Source of the DNA: Streptomyces sp. NBC_01214
GTDB taxonomy: Bacteria; Actinomycetota; Actinomycetes; Streptomycetales; Streptomycetaceae
DNA length: 64,000 nt
Direction: 5' to 3'
NCBI RefSeq assembly: GCF_026340975.1
Contig: NZ_JAPEOS010000001.1
Location: 124,001 to 188,000 of the forward strand
The translations under genes were made by a program, and so were the position numbers. The notes below the pieces were generated by a model, which saw nothing but the letters and a program-made list of their open reading frames with translations, did no database searches and had not been told where the DNA came from. Numbering within the stretch: position 1 is the first letter of the stretch; every line of letters begins with the position of its first letter. Positions 1 to 10,121 of the stretch are shown piece after piece.

Positions 1-923
1 CGCGGGCCAGCATGGGCTTGAGCATGTTGCCCGCGTCCATGGCGGAGTCGCCGCCGGCGCCCGCGCCGACGACCGTGTGCAGCTCGTCGATGAAGGTGAT
101 GATCTGGCCCTCGCTCGACTTGATCTCGGCGAGCACGGTCTTCAGCCGCTCCTCGAACTCGCCGCGGTACTTGGCGCCGGCGACCATCGCGCCGAGGTCC
201 AGGGAGACGAGGCGCTTGTTCTTCAGGGACTCGGGGACGTCGCCCTTGACGATGCGCTGGGCCAGGCCCTCGACGACGGCGGTCTTGCCGACGCCGGGCT
301 CGCCGATGAGCACGGGGTTGTTCTTCGTCCGGCGCGAGAGCACCTGGACGACGCGCCGGATCTCCTGGTCACGGCCGATGACCGGGTCGAGCTTGCCCTC
401 ACGCGCCGCTGCCGTGAAGTCGGTGCCGAACTTCTCCAGGGCCTTGTACTGGCCCTCGGGATCGGGGGTGGTCACCCGCCGTCCTCCTCGTGCGTTCTCG
501 AAGGCGTCGAGCAGCTTCTTGGCCGTCGCGCCCTGGGTGGAAAGGACCTCGCCGGCCGCGCCGCCCTTGGCGGCGACGGCGATGAGGAGGTGTTCGGTGG
601 AGAGGTAGTCGTCGCCGAGCTTGCCGGCCTGCGCGTCCGCCTCGGCGAGTACGGCGAGCAGGTCGCGGGTGGGTTGCGGGGGCGCGACGGTGGAGCCGGT
701 GACGCTCGGCAGGGCGGCGAGCAGCCGCTCGGCCCCGGCCCGGACGGCGGCCTGGTCGGCGTCGGTGGCGACCAGCAGGTCGATGACGTTCTCGTTGTCC
801 TCGCCGGCGAGCAGGGCCAGCAGCAGGTGCGCGGGGGTCAGATCCGCATGACCGTCCTTGACGGCCCTGCTGGTGGCCGCGTTCAGCGCGTCCCGGCTCT
901 TGTTGGTCAGTTCGGCGTCCACT
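1..923 (-). CDS. clpB: ATP-dependent disaggregase ClpB, N-terminal part (runs off the window)
   Basis: ClpB is a cytoplasmic AAA+ disaggregase that works with DnaK to rescue aggregated proteins. The visible ~307 residues comprise the two Clp-N repeats (to about residue 150), a linker, and most of the first AAA+ domain with Walker A GEPGVGKT and Walker B ITFIDELH. The start is GTG at 921-923 with a GAGAGGAGAAG purine run upstream. The C-terminal half lies outside the window. An HspR operator sits about 65 bp upstream, so the gene should belong to the same heat-shock regulon as the dnaK operon 4 kb away. Family call is secure; regulation is inferred from the operator. Confidence 0.97.
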
Positions 924-987
924 GCGTCTTCTCCTCTCCCCGAGGGGTAGCTCCCACAACAACACTGACATGGTCAGCGTGTGCAAA

Positions 988-1008
988 GTTGAGTCTATTC
1001 CACTCAAG
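988..1008 (-). promoter_or_regulatory. HspR operator (HAIR) upstream of clpB
   Basis: The sequence is an inverted repeat of the form TTGAGT-N7-ACTCAAG, which fits the known HAIR consensus CTTGAGT-N7-ACTCAAG bound by HspR. It lies 65 bp before the clpB GTG start. A near-identical site precedes dnaK at 9232-9252. Confidence 0.9.
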
Positions 1009-1045
1009 GCAGGTGGGGACAGCGTTCCCCCGTACCCTTCGGGCC

Positions 1046-1459
1046 ATGTCCCATGACGTACTCAACCCGACGCCCGAGTACCTCGCCTTCTGGCGGGAGC
1101 GGCACGTCTGCACCCTGACCACCCCGCGCCCCGACGGCACGCCCCACGTGGTGCCGGTGGGGGTGACGTACGACCCGGAGGCCGGCCTGGCCCGGGTGAT
1201 CAGCAACCGGCACAGCAAGAAGGTGCGCAACGTCCTGGCGGCGCAGGAGGCGCACCCGCAGGGCGCGCTGGTCGCGGTCTGCCAGATGGAAGGGCGCCGC
1301 TGGGCCACGCTGGAGGGCCGCGCGGTGATCCGCACGGACGGGGCGTCGGTCGCCGACGCGGTGGCGCGCTACGCGGAGCGCTACGGGCGCACGCCGTCGC
1401 CCAATCCCGACCGGGTCGTCATGGAGATCACCCTGGACCGGGCCATGGGGCGCGCGTAA
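1046..1459 (+). CDS. PPOX-class (pyridoxamine 5'-phosphate oxidase fold) F420/FMN-dependent protein
   Basis: A 137-residue protein, about the usual length for a single split-barrel flavin- or F420-binding domain. The N-terminal half has the family pattern of a Leu-Thr-Thr strand, then RPDGTPHVVPV, then a cofactor-phosphate region with NRHSKKVRN. The C-terminal part is a short AVARYAERYGR helix followed by a final strand. It is probably a cytoplasmic oxidoreductase; the substrate cannot be told. The ATG at 1046 is divergent from clpB and only 38 bp from the HAIR site, so HspR may influence it too (inference). The family call is good, the cofactor choice is uncertain. Confidence 0.8.
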   Translation: MSHDVLNPTPEYLAFWRERHVCTLTTPRPDGTPHVVPVGVTYDPEAGLARVISNRHSKKVRNVLAAQEAHPQGALVAVCQMEGRRWATLEGRAVIRTDGASVADAVARYAERYGRTPSPNPDRVVMEITLDRAMGRA

Positions 1460-1506
1460 GCCGTTGATTCTTCATCTTGTCCGGTTCAGGCACTGGACGC
1501 GGACAT

Positions 1507-1550
1507 CACAACGGCGCCATCGTGGTCAGGTCCACGATGGCGCCGTTGTG
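1507..1550. terminator. Long perfect hairpin, bidirectional terminator
   Basis: Two 19-bp arms (1507-1525 and 1532-1550) pair perfectly around a 6-nt loop. It lies between the convergent PPOX gene (+) and the Rieske-like gene (-), so it probably ends both transcripts. Confidence 0.85.
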
Positions 1551-1593
1551 TGGGGGTAGCACCTGAGCGATCTGGAACGGCGGGGGAATCGCT

Positions 1594-1908
1594 TCAGGCA
1601 CTGCGGGGGGTGGCGGTGGTGATGTCGGGTTCGAAGAGCTGGTGGTCGCGCTGATCGAGATTGACGAAGACCATTCCGTAGCGCACCTCGCAGCGGACGG
1701 GCTGCGGCGCGCCCCGCGGGCGACGCAGGCACCGGTAGGCACGTACGTCCTCGTCCTCCTCGCGCACGACGACGATCGGTTGGCCGAACAGGGTGACCAT
1801 CACCGAGTCGCCAGGACGGGGGATGGCCGTGGCGAGATCGATGAACTGCCAACCCGAGCGGTAGGCGGAGGCCATTTCGCGGCGGAAGCCGCGATCGTCG
1901 GGGGTCAC
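1594..1908 (-). CDS. Rieske-oxygenase-like protein lacking the Fe-S ligands
   Basis: A 104-residue protein from a GTG start that overlaps the stop of the peptide gene before it (GTGA). The fold signature resembles the N-terminal domain of Rieske non-heme oxygenases: an aromatic GWQFIDL segment, PRPGDSVMV, GQPIVVVR, VRAYRCLRRPRG where CxHRG is expected, then YGMVFVNLD. The CxH motif is CLR here, and the stretch that should hold the second motif (CPYHGW) is missing, so no 2Fe-2S cluster could be held. There is no catalytic domain. The 315-bp frame is intact, and the coupling argues that the protein is made. It may bind or scaffold the DTGW peptide (inference only). Confidence 0.6.
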   Translation of the reverse strand: MTPDDRGFRREMASAYRSGWQFIDLATAIPRPGDSVMVTLFGQPIVVVREEDEDVRAYRCLRRPRGAPQPVRCEVRYGMVFVNLDQRDHQLFEPDITTATPRSA

Positions 1909-2159
1909 GCGGACACCGTCACAGGCGCATCGGTCCAACCCGTATCGCCGTTTCCGCCCAGCTGGCCACTGGTCCAGCCGGTGTCCGCGTACTTACCCGC
2001 GGGCGCCGTGGTCCAGCCGGTGTCGTCGGTGCTCGTCAGGCTCGCGCCCTGACCGTCCCTAGCGCTCCCCGCGTCACTTTCGACGGCGCTGACTGCCCCA
2101 AAAACCGCAACGGCGGAGAAAACTATGGCAAGCACCGAGCGAAGCATTCTCTTGTACAT
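1905..2159 (-). CDS. Small secreted peptide with three 13-residue DTGW repeats
   Basis: An 84-residue predicted secreted protein starting MYKRM (ATG 2157-2159; a GTG 18 bases upstream is a possible alternative). Residues 1-26 form a signal peptide: Lys/Arg-rich start, hydrophobic core VLAIVFSAVAVFGAV, likely cut after AVSA. A short Asp/Ser/Gly linker leads to three back-to-back 13-residue units, each beginning DTGWT, that run exactly to the C-terminus. The stop overlaps the GTG of the Rieske-like gene by 3 bases, suggesting translational coupling. I do not recognise the family. Repeats at the C-terminus of a short exported protein would suit a peptide signal, a surface peptide or a RiPP-like precursor, but none of these is shown. 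Confidence 0.65.
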   Translation of the reverse strand: MYKRMLRSVLAIVFSAVAVFGAVSAVESDAGSARDGQGASLTSTDDTGWTTAPAGKYADTGWTSGQLGGNGDTGWTDAPVTVSA

Positions 2160-2336
2160 GGTCGGCTTCGTCCTCACTTGATGGAATCCTCTCCCCCGCG
2201 TGACAGACGATGGCTCATTCAGGCACGTCAATGCCACAGGGACGATGCATCATGTTCTTGCATGTTCAGGACCCTGGGGGGTGGAGATTTGACGCGAAAC
2301 GAGACAAAAGCGACACATCCCCACCCTGTGACGTCC

Positions 2337-3338
2337 ATGTGCACCGAGGGGACGCGGCTCTACGCGACCGCACTGAGCACCGGCCGGATCGCCCGGGGCG
2401 AGATCCAGAACGCCCCCTGCCTGCTTGAATTCGCCCTCCTACAGCCCGACCCGGATGACGCGAACCAGCTCCGCCCGGTTCCGCCGTCCGTAGCTCTGGC
2501 TCAACGGCTCCATCCGATTGAACGCGAGATCCAGGACCGCCGGCGCAGCGCTGTAGATCTCACCGACACTTTCGAGCCTTTCCTGGCCATCAGCGCACAG
2601 AGCCCGGCCAACACCCACGCCATCACGGTGCTGGAGGGTTTCGAACAGATCAACGCCGCACTGAACCTCGCGACGGCCGAATGCCACACCGAGGTTCTGA
2701 CGGTCCAGCCCGGCGGCGCACGGCCCTCCCTGGCCCTGACCCAAGCCCTGGAACGCGACCAGCCGTTGATCGACCGCGGGGTCAGCATACGGACCCTGTA
2801 CCAGCACACCGCACGACACAGCCAGGGCACGCTCGCCTACGTGGAGCGGATCTCGACGGGCAAGGTGGAGATCCGCACGCTGGAGGAGCTGATCGAACGC
2901 CTGATCATCTTCGACCGCACGGTGGCCTTCATCCCGGTGAGCGACGACCGCCGGGTCGCCCTGGAACTGCGCCACCCGGGCCTGGTCGACTACCTCATCA
3001 AGGTGTTCGAGCAGCTGTGGCACCGCGCGGTGCCCCTCCAGGAGGAGGTGACGTACCGCAGCACCCCCGGCGGGATAACGGGCGTGCAGCGGACCATCGC
3101 CCAGCTCCTGATCGAGGGCCACGTCGACGAGGCCATCGCGCGGCGCCTCGGCATGAACGTCCGCACCTGCCGGGCCCACATCGCCAAGCTCGCCACGACC
3201 CTCGGCAGCGGCAGCCGCGCGCAGCTCGGCTACCTCATCGCCCGGTCCGGCATCCTGGGCCGCCCCTCGGGCCCCGAACAGGACTGCGAGGGCCTCCCGG
3301 ACCACGAGGACCTCGACCCGCATCAGGAAGGGCTCTGA
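2337..3338 (+). CDS. LuxR/TrmB-type helix-turn-helix transcriptional regulator
   Basis: A 333-residue cytoplasmic regulator. The last ~65 residues are a LuxR-like HTH (QRTIAQLLIEGHVDEAIARRLGMNVRTCRAHIAKLATTLG). The middle, from about residue 85, resembles the phospholipase-D-like/TrmB sensor module common in Streptomyces LuxR proteins (ALERDQPLIDRGVSIRTLYQ, FIPVSDDRRVALELRHPGLV). No receiver domain is present. The start is uncertain: ATG 2337 is used, with GTG 2328 and TTG 2289 in frame. It is transcribed away from the DTGW-peptide operon across a 180-bp gap and probably controls it. A strong terminator follows. Confidence 0.8.
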   Translation: MCTEGTRLYATALSTGRIARGEIQNAPCLLEFALLQPDPDDANQLRPVPPSVALAQRLHPIEREIQDRRRSAVDLTDTFEPFLAISAQSPANTHAITVLEGFEQINAALNLATAECHTEVLTVQPGGARPSLALTQALERDQPLIDRGVSIRTLYQHTARHSQGTLAYVERISTGKVEIRTLEELIERLIIFDRTVAFIPVSDDRRVALELRHPGLVDYLIKVFEQLWHRAVPLQEEVTYRSTPGGITGVQRTIAQLLIEGHVDEAIARRLGMNVRTCRAHIAKLATTLGSGSRAQLGYLIARSGILGRPSGPEQDCEGLPDHEDLDPHQEGL

Positions 3339-3379
3339 AACTCCGCCGGCAGGCTCGTACGACCGCCTGGTGACGGCAC

Positions 3380-3413
3380 GGCGCCCTCCCCGTTGTCTTT
3401 CGGGGAGGGCGCC
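3380..3413 (+). terminator. Rho-independent-type hairpin after the LuxR gene
   Basis: Arms 3380-3392 and 3401-3413 pair perfectly (GGCGCCCTCCCCG and complement) around an 8-nt loop. Confidence 0.85.
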
Positions 3414-3443
3414 TCTGTCGTGCTCGGGTGGTGATGCCGTTGG

Positions 3444-4060
3444 TCAGCCGATGGTGAGGAAGGTGTTCCAGTTGTCCTCGTCGCGTCCGGTGGCTTCTCC
3501 GTAGGTGGTGGTGCCGCCCTGGAAGTAGTACTGGAAGCCGCTCGCGTCGACGCCCCAGATGTCCGGGATGCCGTCGCCGGTGTTGTCCTCGGTGCCGAGC
3601 ACCATGGGCCAGGCAGCGCGGCTCCAGGCGGTCGTGGCGTAGGTGTAGTCGACGCCGCCTTCCGCGTTCGCCGCGTATTGCAGGGAGGTCAGGTCCGCGC
3701 CTGCGTTGGTGCCGGCCTTGCCCTTGCGCAGGGCCATGGTGCGGTTGGCGTTGGAGTTGTCGCGGAAGAGGAGGTCGGGGATGTTGTCGCCGGAGACGTC
3801 GCGGACGCCGACGATGTCGCGGGCGGCCCAGCCGGTGGCCATCTTGCGGCTTGCGGTAGGAGGCGAAGCTGGATCCGGTGTAGCCGGAGAACGCCCAGAC
3901 GCCGTCCGCGTCCAGTGCGAACAGGTCGGGCAGGCCGTCACCGGGTGTGCGGAGCTGACCGCCGGGTTGGCGGGCGCGGAGTGGTCGACGGTGAAGGTGC
4001 ACCATCCGCCGCCGCCGGAGTCGGCGGGGCCGGAGCCCGCGGACCACCAGCCGTCCCAGT
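3444..4060 (-). pseudogene. Decayed C-terminal fragment of an FG-GAP/VCBS-repeat secreted protein
   Basis: Reading backwards from the stop at 3444, two frames together give VCBS/FG-GAP-like repeats with the calcium-loop pattern: DVSGDNIPDLLFRD, DNTGDGIPDIWGVD, and in another frame TPGDGLPDLFALDADG. The coding sense jumps between frames near 3850 and again near 3950, and nothing of an N-terminal enzyme domain or signal peptide remains upstream of about 4060. Such repeats usually cap Streptomyces secreted hydrolases. This is a frameshifted remnant; the catalytic domain of the parent cannot be told. Confidence 0.75.
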
Positions 4061-4079
4061 CCTGGGTCCGGAGGAGCTC

Positions 4080-4250
4080 ATGAACCCGGAGCAGCTGGCG
4101 AAGGTCAAGAAGAACTTCCTCCGCAGGGACATCGTCGCTGTCCGCGACGGGTACCGGAAAATCCACGAGGATTCCGTGGCCGCGGGCAACCTGAATCCGA
4201 GCGCCAAGCCTCGGGCCGACTTGATGGACTACTACCTGAATAACTGGTAA
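4080..4250 (+). CDS. Small hypothetical protein, first of a three-gene cluster
   Basis: A 56-residue basic protein (MNPEQLAKVKKNFLRRD at the start, ending DYYLNNW) with a good GGAGG ribosome site six bases before the ATG. It looks helical and soluble, with no membrane segment. Five bases separate its stop from the next start, so the two are probably co-transcribed. It abuts the broken end of the VCBS-repeat pseudogene on the other strand, so it could also be the tail of a larger lost gene. Not recognised. Confidence 0.5.
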   Translation: MNPEQLAKVKKNFLRRDIVAVRDGYRKIHEDSVAAGNLNPSAKPRADLMDYYLNNW

Positions 4251-4255
4251 CTCAA

Positions 4256-4507
4256 ATGACCACCGTGAAGTTCATCGTCCAAGCCGCACCAGGCACCCCG
4301 CTGATCGTCCAGTTCGAACCCCAGGGGACCGAGTTCGAGCTCGCTCCGGGTGACTACCTCACCGTCGAAAGGCCGGTCCCGGGAAAGGGAGGCCTGCTCG
4401 GTGGGGTGACCCACGAACCGGACCGACTGACCCTGAGCGAGCCCGAGGGGGGCACGGCCCGTCTCTGGAACTCGCGCGGTAAGGAGCTGCCGGTCTTCGG
4501 CTATTAG
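4256..4507 (+). CDS. Small beta-rich hypothetical protein A (paralogue of 4693-4932)
   Basis: An 83-residue soluble protein starting MTTVKFIVQAAPGTPLIVQFE. It has the same layout as the protein at 4693-4932: a short strand, a TP(L/V) turn, a strand ending in FEP, then G..(F/Y)EL.PGD at residues 24-35, and an alternating hydrophobic strand. It lacks a signal peptide, Cys clusters or catalytic motifs. There is no clear ribosome site; the 5-base gap to the preceding stop suggests re-initiation. Function unknown. Confidence 0.65.
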   Translation: MTTVKFIVQAAPGTPLIVQFEPQGTEFELAPGDYLTVERPVPGKGGLLGGVTHEPDRLTLSEPEGGTARLWNSRGKELPVFGY

Positions 4508-4605
4508 CCGGGACTTGACAGCTCAGAAGCAAACCGACGCGTCGGCGTCAGCCCTCGGACCGGCCGTGAATGGCGTGACGGTCGGCCCGAGGGCCGCAAG
4601 GAGCG

Positions 4606-4644
4606 GCGGAGGCAGCCCGCACCTCTGCTGCGGGCGGCCTCCGC
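4606..4644 (+). terminator. Imperfect GC hairpin between the two paralogous small genes
   Basis: GCGGAGGC at 4606-4613 pairs with 4637-4644, with an inner GCCCGCA/TGCGGGC stem after one bulged base on each side. It probably ends the 4080-4507 transcript. Confidence 0.6.
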
Positions 4645-4692
4645 GCCGTCCCCCCAGCTCTTCCGTTACTTCTCAACGCACCTGGACTGATC

Positions 4693-4932
4693 ATGCAGTT
4701 CTTCCTCCAGACGGATACACCGGTCCTGGCGCTCTTCGAACCAACCGGACAGCAGTACGAGCTGGACCCGGGCGACCCGGTTCTGGTGAAGTTCTTCGAC
4801 GGCGACGACGGCGAAATCCGTTGGTTCAAAGGCGCGATCATCGTCTGCTCCCCGAGTCTCGGTTATACCCGCGCTTGGGATTCCAACAACGAGGAGATCG
4901 ACATCGGTCCTGAATCCGTGGACGCGCTCTGA
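4693..4932 (+). CDS. Small beta-rich hypothetical protein B (paralogue of 4256-4507)
   Basis: A 79-residue acidic soluble protein starting MQFFLQTDTPVLALFEPTGQ. Residues 12-30 line up with protein A (LFEPTGQQYELDPGD against QFEPQGTEFELAPGD), so the two are diverged duplicates. The C-terminal half (RWFKGAIIVCSPSLGYTRAWD) differs. No signal peptide or known motif. The pair lies next to a broken gene and the hspR operon. Small immunity- or adaptor-like proteins often look like this, but no partner is visible. Confidence 0.65.
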   Translation: MQFFLQTDTPVLALFEPTGQQYELDPGDPVLVKFFDGDDGEIRWFKGAIIVCSPSLGYTRAWDSNNEEIDIGPESVDAL

Positions 4933-4960
4933 CCGGGCAACCGGTGGGCCGTAGCGCATG

Positions 4961-4999
4961 ACGAAGGCCCCCGCCCGGAATCCGGGTGGGGGCCTTCTC
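4961..4999. terminator. Bidirectional terminator between small gene B and hspR
   Basis: GAAGGCCCCCGCCCGG at 4963-4978 pairs with 4982-4997 around a short loop, with one G-T pair. It serves both the + strand gene and the end of the dnaK operon on the - strand. Confidence 0.85.
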
Positions 5000-5022
5000 G
5001 TGTCCGTGTGCGCGGACCTCGC

Positions 5023-5496
5023 TCAGTCCATCGGGCGCTTCGGGGTCGGGCGCCAGACGACCAGGGCGCTGCCCGGCTGCGGGGGGCTGTACGGGACCAG
5101 GTCGCGCCGGTACGAGGCGTGGACCTGGGCCTCGCGCTGCTGGAGGACCGCCGCGGCGCCGTCCACCGCGGCCGAGAGCTCGGCCACGCGCTGCTGGAGC
5201 GCGGCGACTTGGTTCTCCAGTTCGATGATGCGCTTGATGCCCGCCAGGTTGATGCCCTCGTCCTGCGACAGCGCCTGCACCGTACGGAGCAGCTCGATGT
5301 CACGGGCCGAGTAGCGCCGGCCGCGGCCGGCCGTGCGGTCCGGGGAGACCAGGCCGAGACGGTCGTACTGGCGGAGGGTCTGTGGGTGCAGACCGGAGAG
5401 CTGGGCGGCCACCGAGATCACGTAGACCGGGGTCTCGTCGGTGAGTTGGTAAGCACCGCTTCCCAGACGGGAAGACTGTCGTCGGCGGCCGTCCAT
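5023..5496 (-). CDS. hspR: Heat-shock repressor HspR (MerR family)
   Basis: A 157-residue repressor, last gene of the dnaK operon. From ATG 5496 it starts MDGRRRQSSRLGSG. A MerR-type winged helix follows at about residues 18-70 (VYVISVAAQLSGLHPQTLRQYDRLGLV, RGRRYSARDIELL), then a coiled coil (NQVAALQQRVAELSAAV) and a basic tail. HspR is known to bind HAIR sites with DnaK as co-repressor. Such sites are visible at 9232-9252, 9284-9304 and 988-1008. The start lies 1 base after the dnaJ stop, so the genes are coupled. Confidence 0.96.
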   Translation of the reverse strand: MDGRRRQSSRLGSGAYQLTDETPVYVISVAAQLSGLHPQTLRQYDRLGLVSPDRTAGRGRRYSARDIELLRTVQALSQDEGINLAGIKRIIELENQVAALQQRVAELSAAVDGAAAVLQQREAQVHASYRRDLVPYSPPQPGSALVVWRPTPKRPMD

Positions 5497-5497
5497 G

Positions 5498-6679
5498 TCA
5501 TGCTCCCTTCGCGGACTCGAACAGCGCGGAGCGCGGGTCCTGCGACTCCGTCGCCTCGCGGTACATCTCCAGGGCCTCGCGGGCCTTGTCGGACAGCTCG
5601 GTCGGGACCGCGACCTCCACCGTGACCAGCAGGTCGCCGCGGGTGCCGTCCTTGCGGACCGCACCCTTGCCGCGGGCCCGCATGGTGCGACCGCCCGGGG
5701 TGCCCGGCGGCAGCTTCAGCGTCACGGAGGGGCCGTTCAGGGTCGGGACCTTGATCTCGGCCCCCAGCGCCGCCTCCGCGAACGTCACGGGCACGGTCAC
5801 CGTCAGGTTGTCGTCCTTGCGGCCGAACACCGGATGGGAACCGACGTGCACGACCACGTAGAGGTCACCGCCGGGACCGCCGCGCTCGCCCGGCGCACCC
5901 TTGCCGCGCAGCCGGATCCGCTGGCCGTCGGAGACGCCCGCCGGGATCCGGACCTGCATGGTGCGGGAGCTGCGGGCGCGCCCGCTGCCCTTGCAGACGT
6001 CGCAGGGGGTCTCCGCGATCAGGCCGCGGCCCTTGCAGTCCGCACAGGGGTCGGTCAGCGAGAAGCCGCCGCCGCTGCCCCGCGAGACCTGGCCGGTGCC
6101 GACACAGGTCGGGCACACCCTGGGGGTGCCGTTCTTGTCGCCGGTGCCCGAACACGCCTTACAGGGGGCCTGGGAGGACATCCGGAGCGGGACCGTGGCC
6201 CCGTCCACCGCCTCCGTGAAGGAGAGGGTGACCTCCGACTCGATGTCCTGGCCGCGGCGCGGCTGGGTACGGGTGCCCGCCCCGGGGCCGGCGCCGCGGT
6301 TGAAGAGGCCGCCGAAGACGTCACCCAGGCCGCCGCCGAAGCCGCCGGCCTGGCCGGCGCCCTGCTGCTGACCCCCGAAGAGGTCACCGAGGTCGAAGTT
6401 GAACGAGCCGCCACCGCCCGGCCCGGGGCGGAAGCCACCGTTGCCGAACAGGGCGCGCGCCTCGTCGTACTCCTTGCGCTTCTTGGCGTCGCCGAGGATG
6501 TCGTTCGCCTCGGAGATCTCCTTGAAGCGCTCCTCGGCGGAGGCGTCGCCCTTGTTGGCGTCCGGGTGGTACTCGCGTGCGAGCTTCCGGTACGCCTTCT
6601 TGATCTCGGCCTCGGTGGCGTCCTTCGGGACACCGAGGACCTTGTAGTAGTCCTTCTCGACGAAGTCCTTCGTGCTCAT
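5498..6679 (-). CDS. dnaJ: Co-chaperone DnaJ
   Basis: A 393-residue type I Hsp40 that delivers substrates to DnaK and stimulates its ATPase. The J domain carries HPD at residues 38-40. A Gly/Phe-rich region follows (about 75-130), then four zinc-binding CxxCxGxG repeats ([32 protein letters not shown]) and the C-terminal substrate-binding domain. It is third in dnaK-grpE-dnaJ-hspR, with 39 bases to grpE and 1 base to hspR. The full domain set and normal length indicate a functional gene. Confidence 0.97.
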   Translation of the reverse strand: MSTKDFVEKDYYKVLGVPKDATEAEIKKAYRKLAREYHPDANKGDASAEERFKEISEANDILGDAKKRKEYDEARALFGNGGFRPGPGGGGSFNFDLGDLFGGQQQGAGQAGGFGGGLGDVFGGLFNRGAGPGAGTRTQPRRGQDIESEVTLSFTEAVDGATVPLRMSSQAPCKACSGTGDKNGTPRVCPTCVGTGQVSRGSGGGFSLTDPCADCKGRGLIAETPCDVCKGSGRARSSRTMQVRIPAGVSDGQRIRLRGKGAPGERGGPGGDLYVVVHVGSHPVFGRKDDNLTVTVPVTFAEAALGAEIKVPTLNGPSVTLKLPPGTPGGRTMRARGKGAVRKDGTRGDLLVTVEVAVPTELSDKAREALEMYREATESQDPRSALFESAKGA

Positions 6680-6718
6680 CCCCGGTGTCCCTCCTCTCGT
6701 GCTCCTACGTGTGGTGCA

Positions 6719-7368
6719 TCAGCCCTTGTCGGGGGCATCCGCGTCCAAGCCGTCCGGCGCTTCGCCCTCCGTGGACTCGGACTTCGGGGCCGCGCCCGGC
6801 TGGGGCTCGGCCACCGCGACCCGTGCGGGACGGATCGTACGCTCGCCGATCCGGTACCCCGGCTGCAGGATCGCCACGCAGGTGTCCTCGGTGATGTCCG
6901 GCGCGTACGAGTGCATCAGGGCCTCGTGGATCGTCGGGTCGAAGGGCTCGCCCTCCTTGCCGAACTGCTGCAGGCCCATCTTGGCGGCGACGGTCTCCAG
7001 CGATTCGGCCACCGACTTGAAGCCGCCGACCAGCTCGCCGTGCTCCCGCGCCCGGCCGATGTCGTCCAGGGTCGGGAGCAGTTCCGTCAGGAGGGACGCG
7101 ACCGCGATCTCCTTGACGGTGATCCGGTCCCGCTCCACCCGGCGGCGGTAGTTCTGGTACTCGGCCTGGAGCCGCTGGAGGTCCGTGGTGCGCTCGGAGA
7201 GCGCGGTACGGGCCTGGTCCAGCTGCGCCAGCAGCGCCACGTCCTGGCTTGCGTCCCCGGCCGGGGCCGCCTCGTCCTTGGCGGAGTCGGCGGCCTTCGG
7301 CTCAGCGTCGTTCTGACCGGCGTCGGGGACTTCGGGCTTCTCGTCGAAGCCCGGGGTCTCCTCCGACA

Positions 7369-7369
<1 letters not shown>
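6719..7369 (-). CDS. grpE: Nucleotide exchange factor GrpE
   Basis: A 216-residue DnaK nucleotide exchange factor. An acidic N-terminal ~60 residues lead into a long coiled coil (LAQLDQARTALSERTTDLQRLQAEYQNYRRRVERD) and the compact beta domain at the C-terminus (VAILQPGYRIGERTIRPARVAV). Its ATG overlaps the dnaK stop by one base (TGATG), indicating translational coupling. The family is clear from this layout. Confidence 0.96.
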
Positions 7370-9306
<1,937 letters not shown>

Positions 9307-9380
9307 TTAAGTCGCACTTACGCGCAACCCTGGGGCCCGGCCGCGGCCCGGCCCCCGCCGGCGCTTGAGGCGCGGGGGTC

Positions 9381-9397
9381 TGGGGGCCCTGCCCCCA
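9381..9397. terminator. Short GC hairpin in the dnaK / sugar-transferase gap
   Basis: TGGGGGC-CCT-GCCCCCA inside a very GC-rich 120-bp gap. It resembles the GC-rich intergenic repeats common in Streptomyces. Its direction and function are uncertain. Confidence 0.35.
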
Positions 9398-9426
9398 GCG
9401 GCGGAGCCGGGGCCGAATGGGGCACC

Positions 9427-10011
9427 GTGGCCGCGCGCCACCGCAAGACCCTCGGAGGCATGCGGCAGCGTGCTGGCATGCCCCTCACACTCACCGCTCC
9501 GCGGGTACGCGTCCCCGCCGCCCCGCCGGCGAAGCGGGTGTTCGACCTCGTCGGGGCAGTGGTGCTGCTCGCCGTGCTCGGCCTGCCGCTCACGGCACTC
9601 ACCGCACTGCTGTGCGCGACCCTGGGCGGCCGCCCCTTCGCGCGGGAGGCCGCGGTGGGGCTGGGCGGCAGGAAGTTCCGCACGTGGCGCCTGCGCACCG
9701 ACGACGGCGCCGGCCGGATCGGCGCGGTCTTGGACCGCTGCGCCCTCGACGGCCTCCCGCAACTGCTGAACGTGATCCGCGGCGAGATGTCGCTCGTCGG
9801 GCCGCGCCCGGAAGCCCGTACGGACCGCCCCGAGCGACTCCTCGTACGCCCCGGGATGACCGGCTTGTGGCAGGTCAGCGCGCGCTCGGACCTCCCCTGG
9901 GAGGAAATGGCCCTGCTCGACCGGCATTATGTGGAGAACCACTGGCTCGGGATGGACCTCGCGATCCTGGCGCAGACCCCGCGCGCGGCGTACCGACAAA
10001 GGGGGGCCTGA
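9427..10011 (+). CDS. Bacterial sugar transferase (polyprenyl-phosphate sugar-1-phosphate transferase family)
   Basis: About 194 residues from GTG 9427; ATG 9460 or 9478 are possible shorter starts. A membrane-associated hydrophobic helix (LVGAVVLLAVLGLPLTALTALL) is followed by the family's catalytic core: FRTWRLRTDDG, LDGLPQLLNVIRGEMSLVGPRPE, VRPGMTGLWQVSARSDLPWEEM and YVENHWLGMDLAILAQT. These enzymes load the first sugar phosphate onto undecaprenyl phosphate for polysaccharide synthesis. The length matches the minimal catalytic domain. No partner glycosyltransferases are nearby, so the product cannot be named. Confidence 0.85.
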   Translation: MAARHRKTLGGMRQRAGMPLTLTAPRVRVPAAPPAKRVFDLVGAVVLLAVLGLPLTALTALLCATLGGRPFAREAAVGLGGRKFRTWRLRTDDGAGRIGAVLDRCALDGLPQLLNVIRGEMSLVGPRPEARTDRPERLLVRPGMTGLWQVSARSDLPWEEMALLDRHYVENHWLGMDLAILAQTPRAAYRQRGA

Positions 10012-10121
10012 GCGACACAGATCACCACACGCTCAGCTACATTGCGGCGTCGGGAATGGGTAACCTCAAGCCTTGACTTCATAAGTTACCGCTTAGTAAG
10101 TGCCGCCCGAGGAGCCCTTCC

